Source of the DNA: Gemmatimonadota bacterium
GTDB lineage: Bacteria > Gemmatimonadota > Gemmatimonadetes > Longimicrobiales > Gaopeijiaceae
Assembly: GCA_026706635.1 (NCBI GenBank)
Contig: JAPOYJ010000070.1
Coordinates: 34,519-98,518 of the forward strand
Length of the DNA stretch: 64,000 nt
Direction: 5' to 3'
Every line of letters begins with the position of its first letter. The first letter of the stretch is position 1. A model generated the notes under the pieces. It worked only from the letters and a program-made list of their open reading frames with translations. It did not search any database and was not told the origin of the DNA. Below, in pieces: positions 33,379 to 42,143 of the stretch. The position numbers and the translations under genes are program-made.

Positions 33379-36300
33379 ATGGACAGGACCGACACGAGAC
33401 AGCGACTGGATAGAATCACGGACCCGGGGCTGTTCGAGGAGCTGGCCACCGCTGCACTGCGCGAGCTGGACCACCGATGTCGACTCCTCGCGCACGTAGG
33501 AACCAACCCCGAAGGAAGGACCGTGGCCAGTTCGCTAGATGGGATCACATACTTCTCGGATGAGGGCGTACGGCGGATGGTGGCCGTACACCACACTATC
33601 CAGAGGGATCTCCGACTCAAATGGATGAACGACGACGGCGACGTCCCGAAGACCATCGATGTGTTCCGGCGCAAGAAGAACCAGATTCCCGAGCTTCGAG
33701 CGACGTTGATCCTAACGACGAACCGCGAGCCTCGGGAGGAGTTGGTTCACGAGGTCGAAGCAGCAGGCTACCAAGCCGGAATCGATATCGAAATCTACCC
33801 CGGCTCGGTCATTGCGCACTTCCTGGACACCGAACCTAAGGGGCAGTGGCTCCGACAGAAGTACTTGGGTTTGTCGCAAACAACGCTCTCCGAGGAGTTG
33901 TTGCGCAAGCTGTCTGTCCAAAGCATCGACGAAGAGCCGCCCAATGCGGAGGCCTGGGTGTCGAGGGCTGTCGACGAGCAATTGACGATTCACTCGCTGT
34001 ATCCCGTCAGCTTCATCGTCGGCGAGTCGGGCATGGGTAAGACAGTCGCGTGTCTGAAATGTCTGCAGAACTACGTCGAACGCGGCGGATCCGGGCTCCT
34101 GGTGACGGCCAAAGTGCTGGAAGAATCACACTCGGTTGCGGACGCCATCGAAGCGACGCTGCGAAGGCTACACCCACTGCTGGCGGTAGGCGAGGGCCGA
34201 GGAGCGCTGTCGTTGGTGTCCCAGTCCTCACCCCTACTTGTCGTCGTAGAGGACGTCAATCAGTCTGTTTCGCCGACGCGTCTTCTGGAAAAGTTAGCGA
34301 ATTGGGGCAAGACGGCAGGTGTCGGCCAGGAGCCTATCCGATGGCGCGTATTGTGTCCGGTTTGGCCGCGCCGAATAGCTGCCGTCAGCGACCAATCCAG
34401 GGAGACGGTCGACAAGTCAACCATCTGGGTCGGTCCGTTTTCGGAGGAGGAGGGTATCGTCGCAGTCCAGCGGTTTCGCTCAAGCCCGCTTCCCCTGTTG
34501 TCAGCCAAGGCTATAGCGAACTCCCTCGGATACGATCCGTTGCTTATTGCGTTGCACGGCAGCGGCGACGCGAACCCAGAGCCGACAGCTGTCATCAAGG
34601 ACTTCTTGCAACAAAGGCTGGAGGGCCTGGCCGCAGTGGAGGGAGCGTATACGGCGGGCGAGTATTGGCGCGCATTGCGGTCTCTTTCGCTCGCGTTGCT
34701 GGAACACAAGGAGTTGGGGCCGTCCTTTTCCGATGTCGTCGGGTGGTTGGGCGAACAGTCCATCATGGCCCACATGCTGAGAGAGATCGTCAAGGCGCGG
34801 GAGGTGGTTCGAGTGGGCCGACCGCTTGAGACAGAGAGAATCATCTTTCGACACGACCGCGTGAGGGACTATCTCCTCGCGGATGCCGTTGCCCATGCAC
34901 TGCGTCAAGGTGAGCTCAGCCGGTCCGTGTCGTCCGACCCGTACTTTGCGGGTGTGATCGGGATCGCTTTGGCAGGCGGCGAAACGACGAAAGCCGGAAT
35001 CGATGAAGTCGCGCGGGTCAACCCCCTCGCGTTGTTCTCGGCGATGCGCCATTTCCGGCGACCACGGACCGAGGCCCACCAACATATCATCGACGCTGCC
35101 AGCGCGTGGATCGACAGCAGAGATTCAAAGGCCTCTGGCAACGAGTCTCTTCGACAGGCTGTGCTTGGGGTTCTTGCGGAGTGCGAAGGAACGCATGTGC
35201 GGACCCTTGTCGAACGAGTCGACAGTACTGGGGCTAACTGGCTGGGTCTGCGTGCTAGATTTAGGAACGGCGATGTGTCTGCGGGAATTCGGCTTTGCGC
35301 CCAATGCGAACCAGGCCTCGGCTGGGTTGGACATGTGGAACTCATTGATCACGTACGTGGCAAGTTCGGTTCTGGTCTTCTGACAGCATTGGAAAACGTG
35401 TTGCGGAAAGAAGACCTAACGATAGCGGGGCGCGTGGGTGCCGTCCGACTAGCAGGCTATACGAGCAGCCCATACTTGTCGGAAGCGCTGCGGCAGAGTT
35501 GGGATCTCGATTCGGCACGTCACGAGATACTTGCGGATTACCTATGGGCATGCTCCCAGTGTTGCGGAGAGGAGCCAGCTGCGATCTTGGACCCAGTCTT
35601 CGATGCATGGGCGGCTCTTCCAGATGAAGACAACAGCGGTCACGGGAATCTCCGCTTGAGGTTGGGAGCCGATCACGTCCGATGGGCATTTCGGGATAGG
35701 GTACCGACTAAAGCTATCGACTATTTCCTCGACCGCGCCACCGAACCCGAGTTACGATGGCCTATTTTAGTAATGCTCAACGGGATCGATCATCCCGACG
35801 CCGTTGAGTTTGTTGTGACGGAGCTGGCGAGAGATGACGAGGAGGGGAAGGGCACTACATTCGGAATGACTGCGGTGGAGGAGTGGACCGCACGCCCCAG
35901 ATTCGGAGGCAACCTGATGGAGCCCACGTCCCGGCGGCGACTTCGCGAATTGTGGTCATGTGAGGATTCCGGTCGACAACTTCGCCGACACGCTCTTAGG
36001 TTGTGGTGCGCAACCGTGAAGCCGCAAGATCTCGATGTGTTGAAGACAGTGGACACCGGTGGCGAGATCGGCGATGTAGCGTTGTTTGAGCGGCTTCGCA
36101 GAGGCGACGAAACGGCGATTCCAGAATTGGTGCCAAGACTGGATGGTATGCAGGCACGCTATTGGTGGCAGGCGGGAAGGTATCTATGGTCGGACGAACT
36201 TACCGATTCCCTAGACCGCGCGCTCGGTCGTCTTGCAGACAAGAGCCCGGATCCTGAGTGCGACTTGAAGAGCGACCTTTGGATTGTGCCGGAACTTCTC

Positions 36301-36990
36301 ATGGAACTGTCGCCAAGAATAGGCGAACGACTTATCAAGAAGCATTGGGTCGGGCTGTGCCACTCAGCGGGATACGTGCAAGCAGCGCTGTACTTCGCGA
36401 GTTCGGACCTCCGAGACATGGTCCGAGACGTTGTGGAGCAATGCGAAGATCCAGAATCGCTGTTTCGACATTTTGGTTTTCGTATTGGAATCCAAATGGA
36501 GGGTCGAAGGGGGATTACCAGCCTTGGGCAGATGGAGGCGGTGCTGCCGTACCTCAACCATCTTTCCGATCACGACATTTTGTTGCTCTGGGAAGCCTGC
36601 AACGAGAATGGATGGTTCGACTGGAGGCGAAGACACCTTGACTCACGCGCCAGACGCGGGGGCGGAAGGTTCGTTGACGCTGTGTCGGCCCTGCGGCGAT
36701 TGGACAACGAATTGACGCGCACGGAACTGTTGTGGCCCGGACTGGACCAATGGGGCGAGGCGCTCTTGAAGACCGGCGTCTCGCGAGACGGCATTATGGA
36801 GTTACTGGGGGATTGGCTCGGACGTCACCGCGAGGAGATGGCTTTGCACATCTCGTGCTATCTGGTGACTCGGTTCGGCAAACGTCGGCACTTGACGGTC
36901 TTAGAAAACCATGAGTCCGCGCAGAGCGAGATTGGACGGACTATCATCGACAGCGCGTCGTTCGACCTTCGGCGGCGCTCCCTAGAGTAG
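33379..36990 (+). CDS. Large STAND-like NTPase with N-terminal nuclease-like domain
   Basis: This single-chain protein has 1203 residues. The N terminus (about 1-180) has the layout FEELATAALRELDHRC, VHHTIQRDLRLKW, ATLILTTNREPREELV and VIAHFLDTEPKGQWLRQKYLG, resembling restriction-endonuclease-like effector domains at the front of STAND proteins. The NTPase has Walker A VGESGMGKT (about 215-222) and Walker B LLVVVEDVNQ. The C-terminal 700 residues are helical with HEAT/TPR-like periodicity, fitting a ligand-sensing array as in Avs-type antiphage proteins. The gene is less GC-rich than the core genes. It stands alone, with no obvious partner. Confidence 0.78.
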   Translation: MDRTDTRQRLDRITDPGLFEELATAALRELDHRCRLLAHVGTNPEGRTVASSLDGITYFSDEGVRRMVAVHHTIQRDLRLKWMNDDGDVPKTIDVFRRKKNQIPELRATLILTTNREPREELVHEVEAAGYQAGIDIEIYPGSVIAHFLDTEPKGQWLRQKYLGLSQTTLSEELLRKLSVQSIDEEPPNAEAWVSRAVDEQLTIHSLYPVSFIVGESGMGKTVACLKCLQNYVERGGSGLLVTAKVLEESHSVADAIEATLRRLHPLLAVGEGRGALSLVSQSSPLLVVVEDVNQSVSPTRLLEKLANWGKTAGVGQEPIRWRVLCPVWPRRIAAVSDQSRETVDKSTIWVGPFSEEEGIVAVQRFRSSPLPLLSAKAIANSLGYDPLLIALHGSGDANPEPTAVIKDFLQQRLEGLAAVEGAYTAGEYWRALRSLSLALLEHKELGPSFSDVVGWLGEQSIMAHMLREIVKAREVVRVGRPLETERIIFRHDRVRDYLLADAVAHALRQGELSRSVSSDPYFAGVIGIALAGGETTKAGIDEVARVNPLALFSAMRHFRRPRTEAHQHIIDAASAWIDSRDSKASGNESLRQAVLGVLAECEGTHVRTLVERVDSTGANWLGLRARFRNGDVSAGIRLCAQCEPGLGWVGHVELIDHVRGKFGSGLLTALENVLRKEDLTIAGRVGAVRLAGYTSSPYLSEALRQSWDLDSARHEILADYLWACSQCCGEEPAAILDPVFDAWAALPDEDNSGHGNLRLRLGADHVRWAFRDRVPTKAIDYFLDRATEPELRWPILVMLNGIDHPDAVEFVVTELARDDEEGKGTTFGMTAVEEWTARPRFGGNLMEPTSRRRLRELWSCEDSGRQLRRHALRLWCATVKPQDLDVLKTVDTGGEIGDVALFERLRRGDETAIPELVPRLDGMQARYWWQAGRYLWSDELTDSLDRALGRLADKSPDPECDLKSDLWIVPELLMELSPRIGERLIKKHWVGLCHSAGYVQAALYFASSDLRDMVRDVVEQCEDPESLFRHFGFRIGIQMEGRRGITSLGQMEAVLPYLNHLSDHDILLLWEACNENGWFDWRRRHLDSRARRGGGRFVDAVSALRRLDNELTRTELLWPGLDQWGEALLKTGVSRDGIMELLGDWLGRHREEMALHISCYLVTRFGKRRHLTVLENHESAQSEIGRTIIDSASFDLRRRSLE

Positions 36991-37008
36991 TTCGACTTCA
37001 CGCGCAAA

Positions 37009-38577
37009 TCAGGAACAGATGGGTTTTGCCGATGGTTTACCGCGGACGTTGGACTTGACCGATTGTGTGGTCGTGGTGGCCGTTCCCGCCGACTCAAGCT
37101 CTTGGCCGATGGCCCGAAACGCCTCCAGGGCCGCCTGCAGATCCTCCACGATCTCGGCCGCCAGCACCTCCGGCTCCGGCAGGTTCTCCCCGTCCTCCAG
37201 CGCGCTGTCCCTGAGCCACAGCAGGTCGAGGTTCAGCTTGTCGCGCTCCGCCAGCTCGTGGTACTCGAACACCCGCCATCGGCCAGCCTCGTTCTCCGGG
37301 CTCCACGTAGGTTTCCTCCGATGGCGCTCGCCTGGTCGGTAGCACGCCACGAATTCGTCGAGGTCCGCCCGCCGTAGCGGCTTCATCTTCAGCGTGAAGT
37401 GCTTGTTCGTCCGCAGGTCGTAGATCCACAGCCGTTCGGTTCACGGCTTCTCGCGCGCAGGCTTTGCGTCGAAGAACAGGACGTTCGCCTTCACTCCCTG
37501 GGCGTAGAAGATCCCGGTCGGGAGCCGCAGGAGAGTGTGCACGTCGAATGCGTGGAGGAGATTCCGCCGCACCGTCTCGCCCGCGCCGCCCTCGAACAGG
37601 ACATTGTCGGGCACCACGATGGCGCAGGTGCCGTGCATCCTGAGCAGCGTCTTCACGTGCTGGAGGAAGTTGAGCTGCTTGTTCTTGGTGCCGGTCCAGA
37701 AGTCCTGACGCTCGTAGGTGTCGGACTCCGTTTCCAGTTCGCCCTTCTCGTTCACGGTCTGGACGCCGCTCTTCTTGCCGAAGGGCGGGTTGGTGAGCAC
37801 CATCGAGAAGCGCTCGCCTGGGTCGCGGGACAGGCTGTCGACTCCCGACCGGATGGGTGACTCGTCGGGGCCGATGCCGTGCAGGTAGAGGTTCATGATG
37901 CAGAGCCGTGCGGTCGCGGGCACGATCTCCCAGCCCTGGACGAAGCTAGTCCGCAGGTGGGCCTTCTGATCGGGATCGAGCGTGCCGCCGTGCTCGCGGA
38001 CGACGTAATCGTGCGCGGCGAGCAGGAATCCGCCCGTTCCGCAGGCGGGATCGCACACAGTGTCGTCCGGTCCCGGCCGGACGCAGTCCACGATGGCCCT
38101 GATCAGTTCGCGCGGCGTGAAGTACTGGCCCGCGCCCTTCGGTGACTCCTGGGCCGACTTGGCCAGTAGGCCCTCGTAGATATCGCCCTTCACGTCCGCG
38201 TGCATGGACATCCAGTCCTCGGGATCGATCAGATCGACGATCAGGCGCTTCAGCGTCGCCGGATTCTGGATTTCCTGCCGGGCCTTCTTGAAGATCTCAC
38301 CCAGCATACCGCCCTGCTTGGGGAGCTCCGTCAGGATGCGTCGGTAGTGCGTCTCCAGTTTCTCGCCGTCGCGAGCGAGAAGGCTTGGCCAGTCGAGTCC
38401 GTCCGGCACGATGGGCGCGCGGTTCCAAGGCGGCTGGGTCCGCTGGTGCGCCATCTTCAGAAAGAGCAGGAAGGTGATTTGCTCCGTGTAGGCCATGTAG
38501 GAGAGGCCGTCGTCGCGGAGCAGGTGGGCGAAGCTCCACGCCTTGTTGACGATCTGCCGCGTGTGGTTGTCGGGCAT
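37009..38577 (-). pseudogene. hsdM: Type I restriction-modification M subunit with in-frame TGA
   Basis: HsdM is the N6-adenine methyltransferase subunit of type I RM. On the minus strand from ATG 38577 the protein shows the N-terminal helical region (MPDNHTRQIVNKAWSF), AdoMet motif I DPACGTGGFLLAA and catalytic motif IV NPPFGKK. At codon 379 (37441-37443) a TGA follows AREKP, but the same frame continues with TERLWIYDLRTNKHFTLK, LRRADLDEFVACYRPGERH and AAEIVEDLQAALEAFR, the normal HsdM C terminus, to TGA 37009. Homologues have Trp here (PWTERLWIYDL pattern), so TGG to TGA is the simplest change. The catalytic part is complete; the tail that contacts HsdS is lost unless the TGA is read through. 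Confidence 0.88.
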
Positions 38578-38598
38578 GGGGGAATGTAAGGTCCTGCC

Positions 38599-38787
38599 TC
38601 AGGTGGCGGTATCGCGCTCAGGAGGGCTGGTTGCGGCCACACCCGTTTTCCCATGGAGTGCCAGAAAGCGGGCTGGCGTGATGATCGGTATCCCATGGAA
38701 CGGCGACATGGCGAGCAGGTCGCCGTCTCCCGTCACCAAGTGGTCGGCGCGACCCATGAGGGGCCGCACGACCCTGTCAGCTCTCAT
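38599..38787 (-). pseudogene. PIN toxin remnant with internal deletion
   Basis: From ATG 38787 the frame reads MRADRVVRP and at once LMGRADHLVTGDGDLLAMSP, so the first six residues of a PIN toxin are joined to its C-terminal 50 residues (HGIPIITPARFLALHG). About 90 residues with most active-site acids are missing. The start overlaps the antitoxin stop by 11 bases, as in an intact operon. It is closely similar to the C-terminal half of the toxin copy at 23568-24035. Confidence 0.85.
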
Positions 38788-39028
38788 CGGAGAGCAGCGA
38801 CTCCAACGCCGCTGGCGTCAGTCCGTTGGCGGCGGCCTCCCGGCTCATTGCATCCATCGCGGCCGCCAACCGGTCCCAGGCAGTCCCGCGCAGTCGTTCG
38901 AACTGCTCCACCGACAGCATCACGCCCACCGGGGTGCCGTTCCGGGTGACGCGCACGGGTCCCCGCTGGGCGGACCGGAGGAGCTGGCCGAACCGGTTCT
39001 TGGCCTCCTTGGCAGTGATTTCTCGCAT
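38777..39028 (-). CDS. Phd/YefM-type antitoxin
   Basis: The 83-residue protein begins MREITAKEAKNRFGQLLRSA and has VRVTRNGTPVGVMLSVEQFERL, the usual DNA-binding and dimerisation layout of Phd/YefM antitoxins, then a C-terminal toxin-binding helix (GLTPAALESLLSDES). In a complete operon it would neutralise the VapC-like toxin encoded after it and repress the promoter. Here the toxin has lost its catalytic part, so the antitoxin is orphaned. It might still protect against the related toxin elsewhere. Confidence 0.87.
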   Translation of the reverse strand: MREITAKEAKNRFGQLLRSAQRGPVRVTRNGTPVGVMLSVEQFERLRGTAWDRLAAAMDAMSREAAANGLTPAALESLLSDES

Positions 39029-39153
39029 GGGGGCACAATGGCTACTATGGCCACAATTGGTCAAGGTGGGGATGGCGCAACAGGGCCTGAGGATCCGGGG
39101 TCTACCGCGCCGACTGGCGCGTTGAATGCGGCTGGACGGCCGGCCGCGAGCGG

Positions 39154-39176
39154 ACATGGACAGTGACCATGCATGG
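39154..39176. repeat. Palindromic TGGTCAGTGACCA-family repeat, cluster d
   Basis: One copy, ACATGGACAGTGACCATG followed by CATGG, lies between the antitoxin promoter side and the DprA-like gene. Confidence 0.7.
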
Positions 39177-39390
39177 GTGCCGGTGAAGATGACGTGGGGT
39201 CACGAGGGGCGGCGTGAGTGTCGCCGGACTCAAGCTCCTCGCCGTCGCGCGGGCAGGTCTCTGTCGCTGGTAGGCGATCGTGCCAGCGGCTAGATTGCGG
39301 CATGGATCGCGGGAACGGGACACTGCCCGTCCACACTGGGTGGCCGTCCGATAGCCGCGCAAGGGACCAGTCCCGTGCGGAGGGCGGAGC

Positions 39391-40092
39391 ATGACGCCGC
39401 TGGCTAGGGCGAGGCCTGAGGAGCTGCTCGGGTCGCTGACCGAGTTGGAGCGCCGGGCCGCGCCGAAGGAACTCTACCTGCATGGCGACCGGACGCTCCT
39501 CGAGCTGGGCACGCGCGTCGCGGTCGTGGGTTCTCGTCGGGCTTCGCAGCGGGCGCTGGAGTGGACCAAGCTGGTCACGGAGGTGCTGGTCCATCATGAC
39601 GTCACGGTGGTCAGCGGCCTCGCCATGGGCGTCGACACCGTGGCGCACCGGACCGCGCTGGACCGTGGCGGCAAGACGGTGGCGGTTCTCGGCACCGGTT
39701 TGGATCAGTACGCGACCGCCGGCAACCGGGCTCTTCAGGACGAGATCGGCGAGCGAGGGCTGCTGGTGTCGCAGTTTCGCGCGGGCTCCGCGCCCAACAG
39801 GTCGAACTTCCCGCGCCGGAACAAGACCATGGCGCTGCTCGCGGATGCGACGCTGGTGGTGGAGGCGGCGGAGGACAGCGGAACCCGCCACCAAGGGTGG
39901 GAGGCGATCAAGTTCGGTCGGCCGGTCCTCTTCCTCCAGAGGTTCCTGGACCGGACTCCCGCCCGGTGGCCGAAGGAGATGGTCAAGTACGGCGCGTTCG
40001 GCTTCGACGCCAAGTCGCTGCCGCGCGTGCTGGACGATCTGCCGTACCGCACGGTCGAGGCAGCCGCAGAGGACGAGTTGCTTCCCTTTTGA
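39391..40092 (+). CDS. DprA/Smf-like Rossmann protein of a defence-type pair
   Basis: The 233-residue protein has the DprA core, VAVVGSRRASQRALEW, VVSGLAMGVDTVAHRTAL, VAVLGTGLDQY and NFPRRNKTMALLADATLVV, but lacks both the N-terminal SAM and C-terminal winged-helix domains of the housekeeping DprA encoded at 62843. A short C-terminal extension (GRPVLFLQRFLDRTP, YGAFGFDAKSL) replaces them. It is followed with a TTGA overlap by a phosphoribosyltransferase-like gene. DprA-like proteins paired with PRTases occur in bacterial conflict islands; the ligand of the Rossmann pocket is unknown. Confidence 0.83.
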   Translation: MTPLARARPEELLGSLTELERRAAPKELYLHGDRTLLELGTRVAVVGSRRASQRALEWTKLVTEVLVHHDVTVVSGLAMGVDTVAHRTALDRGGKTVAVLGTGLDQYATAGNRALQDEIGERGLLVSQFRAGSAPNRSNFPRRNKTMALLADATLVVEAAEDSGTRHQGWEAIKFGRPVLFLQRFLDRTPARWPKEMVKYGAFGFDAKSLPRVLDDLPYRTVEAAAEDELLPF

Positions 40093-40743
40093 CTTCGAAC
40101 ACCGTGAGCTTTGGCTCGGTGGCCGTGTACCGGCCGGGCCGCCCGGGGCCGAACGATTCGTCGGCTACCCGAGAAGCCTGGGAGCTGGTGATGGACCTGA
40201 AGTACCCCAGTCCCGACCGCCTCGCCCGCATCGCGCGGTGGCTGGCCTCTCCCGACGCCATGCGGCACTTCCCCGAGTTCCTCGGACCTTCGGTAGCGTT
40301 GGTTCCCGCACCCGGACACGCTCCATCGAGGCCCAATGGTATCGTCAAGCAGCGAGCTCGTGGCCGCGCTGGCGCGCGAAGGACTCGGCGCGCCACGGCC
40401 ATGGCTCCAGCGGACGGAGAGAGTCGAGAAGTCGGCGTGGGCCGGTCCAGGAGGACGACCGACCGTGGCCGACCATGATCGGACGATTGCTGTTTCCGGG
40501 TCGCCCTCGCTCGGGCTTGGGCGCAGTCGCCGCATCACGGTCGTGGATGACGTAGTCACCACCGGCGCGACTCTGTACGCGTGCGTCAAGCGCCTAGAGG
40601 CAGTACACACGGGGGCCACGGTCCGCGCCTTCGCCATGGTGCGCACGCGCGGTGATCTGGCTCAGGTGGAAACGGTGTTGGATCCGGTCAGCGACGGCAC
40701 GATCACCCTCGAATCGACCGGGCACACGCGGCGGGAGCCGTGA
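40089..40743 (+). pseudogene. Phosphoribosyltransferase-like partner, frameshifted
   Basis: From TTG 40089 (overlapping the DprA-like stop) the first frame gives AVYRPGRPGPNDSSATREAW and FLGPSVALVPAPGHAPSRP. Near 40335 homology moves to the next frame, which continues SSSELVAALAREGLGAP and the PRPP-loop-like ITVVDDVVTTGATLYAC, ending ATVRAFAMVRTRG and LDPVSDGTI. Together these make one PRTase of about 217 residues with a single indel. ATG 40336 could allow expression of the C-terminal half alone. A sequence error would be enough to restore the gene. Confidence 0.75.
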
Positions 40744-40821
40744 CCCGGATGGCTTCCGCAGGGGTTTCGACTCTGGACGAGGACTTGGTGGACTACCATT
40801 TGAGTGGTTGATGGACGGACT

Positions 40822-40882
40822 ACTTAGTCAGTAGCATGGTCAGTGGTAGTCGGCTACACATGGTCAGTGACCAAGTGAGTGG
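40822..40882. repeat. Palindromic TGGTCAGTGACCA-family repeats, cluster e
   Basis: ACTTAGTCAGTAGCATGGTC (40822-40841), continued by AGTGGTAGTC, and CACATGGTCAGTGACCAAGT (40857-40876) occur just after the PRTase gene and before the hsdM fragment. Confidence 0.75.
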
Positions 40883-40924
40883 AGGAGCCACAGGTCGCAA
40901 CGGTCGTGGCAGCGGACCGCGGTG

Positions 40925-41014
40925 TTAGGCCGTGTAGGACGGCCCGTCGTCGCGGAGCAGATGGACGGATCCCCTCGCCTTGCTGACGATCCACCGGGCG
41001 TGGTTGTCGGGCAT
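40925..41014 (-). pseudogene. Fragment of a second hsdM start
   Basis: On the minus strand from ATG 41014 the frame reads MPDNHARWIVSKARGSVHLL and then RDDGPSYTA before TAA at 40925-40927. It aligns without gaps to the first 29 residues of the HsdM at 37009-38577 (MPDNHTRQIVNKAWSFAHLL, then RDDGLSYMA). Nothing of the remaining gene follows. It is a scar of a second or rearranged hsdM gene at the edge of the inserted block. Confidence 0.8.
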
Positions 41015-41199
41015 GAGGGAAACATGGAGCCGTGGTCGCGGACGCTTGGCTGCCGGGGTCGGGTCGTCCGCGCAGAGATCCCCTTACTCTGCCCGTGAGC
41101 GGCTTGCCCTCACGGGGGGCGGGGCGAAGGGTGCGGGGGCGAATGGCCCCAAGTTCTGCGAGAAGCTGTGGTTCCGCTATATTCGCCAAGGATGGTACT

Positions 41200-41390
41200 C
41201 TCCTATGACGAAGTAGATTCTGTCGCATCATAGCACAGATTCAGTGACATATCATATGATCTATCTGGTTGTGACATAACACGTTATGGATGATCAATGA
41301 CCGTATCGCCACAAGTCCGTGTGTGATGTGATCATATAGTGTATAGTAATCAGGATACGTCGTATCCGTCTCCAATAGCCCCGTCGACTG
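41200..41390. promoter_or_regulatory. AT-rich segment with short palindromes
   Basis: This stretch is far more AT-rich than its surroundings. It contains CATATCATATGATC, ATAACACGTTAT and GGATACGTCGTATCC (41353-41367, a 15-bp palindrome with one central base). It could hold operator sites or be the edge of a mobile element. It precedes the 41736 cassette by 350 bases. Confidence 0.4.
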
Positions 41391-41610
41391 TGCGGCAGGT
41401 CGCTCGGTGGGAGCGAGGCGGACGGGAGAGGAAGGGGGGGTTAAGGGGCTGGAGGCCCCACCATTGTGGGTGGTCTGCGCACTCCGCTTGACCAGAGGCT
41501 CTTGCCCAGAAGACACGAGCCTCCCAGGGGCGACCGCTCGGGGTGGCCCTTGACACCTCAGGGACGATGCGCGAACGTGGGTCAGGAGCAGTCATACAGA
41601 TTGGATAGAG

Positions 41611-41639
41611 TTGCCAGTCATAGAAAACGGTGGTACACT
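41611..41639 (+). promoter_or_regulatory. Sigma-70-like promoter for the 41736 cassette
   Basis: TTGCCA (41611-41616) and TACACT (41634-41639) are separated by exactly 17 bases, close to the consensus -35 and -10 boxes. They lie 97 bases upstream of the first gene, whose start has a near-perfect AAAGGAGG ribosome-binding site (41720-41727). Confidence 0.5.
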
Positions 41640-41735
41640 GAATGTCGATCGGAGTTCCTGCGGGATTCGCCCACGAATCTGAGGTACTCCCCGAACCCAG
41701 AAGTTCCAGACGAAAGTGGAAAGGAGGACATCACA

Positions 41736-42143
41736 ATGACCACAGTCACGACCGATGACCCGCTGGCGGCACTCGTCGTCAGCGCCCGTAGCGTGGATAG
41801 GGAGCGATTGGCCAGCGCGCTCGACAGCTGGGCGCGGATCGACCCTCACGAGAACCTGATTCGCTTCCTTCCGGGTGCCACGGAGAAGGGCACGATCAAG
41901 CAGCTCATACTCGTCGCGCTGCTCGGCCAGATGGCCATCAATCTGCTGGCCGACCAGCAGAGGGAGGGTATGACGCCGAGTGAACTCGCGCAGTGTACGG
42001 GAGTCGGCGGCTCATCCCTGCGCCCACAGCTGAAGGCACTGGCCGATGGCGGGATCGTGCTGAAGAATGACCGCGGGAAGTACGTCGTACCGTCGCACGC
42101 CTTCGAACACGCGCGGATGATGTTGGAGGACGACGATGGCTGA
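41736..42143 (+). CDS. Cassette gene 1: small winged-helix-like protein
   Basis: The 135-residue protein has a helical N terminus (DPLAALVVSARSVDRERL) and a C-terminal winged-helix-like half (GMTPSELAQCTGVGGSSLRP, QLKALADGGIVLKNDRGKYV). It may be a DNA-binding regulator or an adaptor. ATG 41736 is preceded by AAAGGAGG, the strongest ribosome-binding site in the island, which suggests high expression. Its stop overlaps gene 2 by eight bases. I do not recognise a named family. Confidence 0.75.
   Translation: MTTVTTDDPLAALVVSARSVDRERLASALDSWARIDPHENLIRFLPGATEKGTIKQLILVALLGQMAINLLADQQREGMTPSELAQCTGVGGSSLRPQLKALADGGIVLKNDRGKYVVPSHAFEHARMMLEDDDG

Larger units (their letters stand above)
40744..41735. 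other. Gene-poor junction: repeats, hsdM fragment and AT-rich island
   Basis: This 992-base stretch has no intact gene. In order it holds palindromic repeats (40822-40882), a 30-codon hsdM fragment (40925-41014), a GC-rich spacer, an AT-rich segment (about 41200-41390) with several short palindromes, and a promoter-like sequence (41611-41639) for the next cassette. Confidence 0.6.

Noticed and set aside
37441..37443. TGA in hsdM as a selenocysteine codon, given the tRNA-Sec in the window
   Set aside because: HsdM homologues have Trp here, no redox role is known and I see no convincing SECIS-like hairpin just after the TGA.
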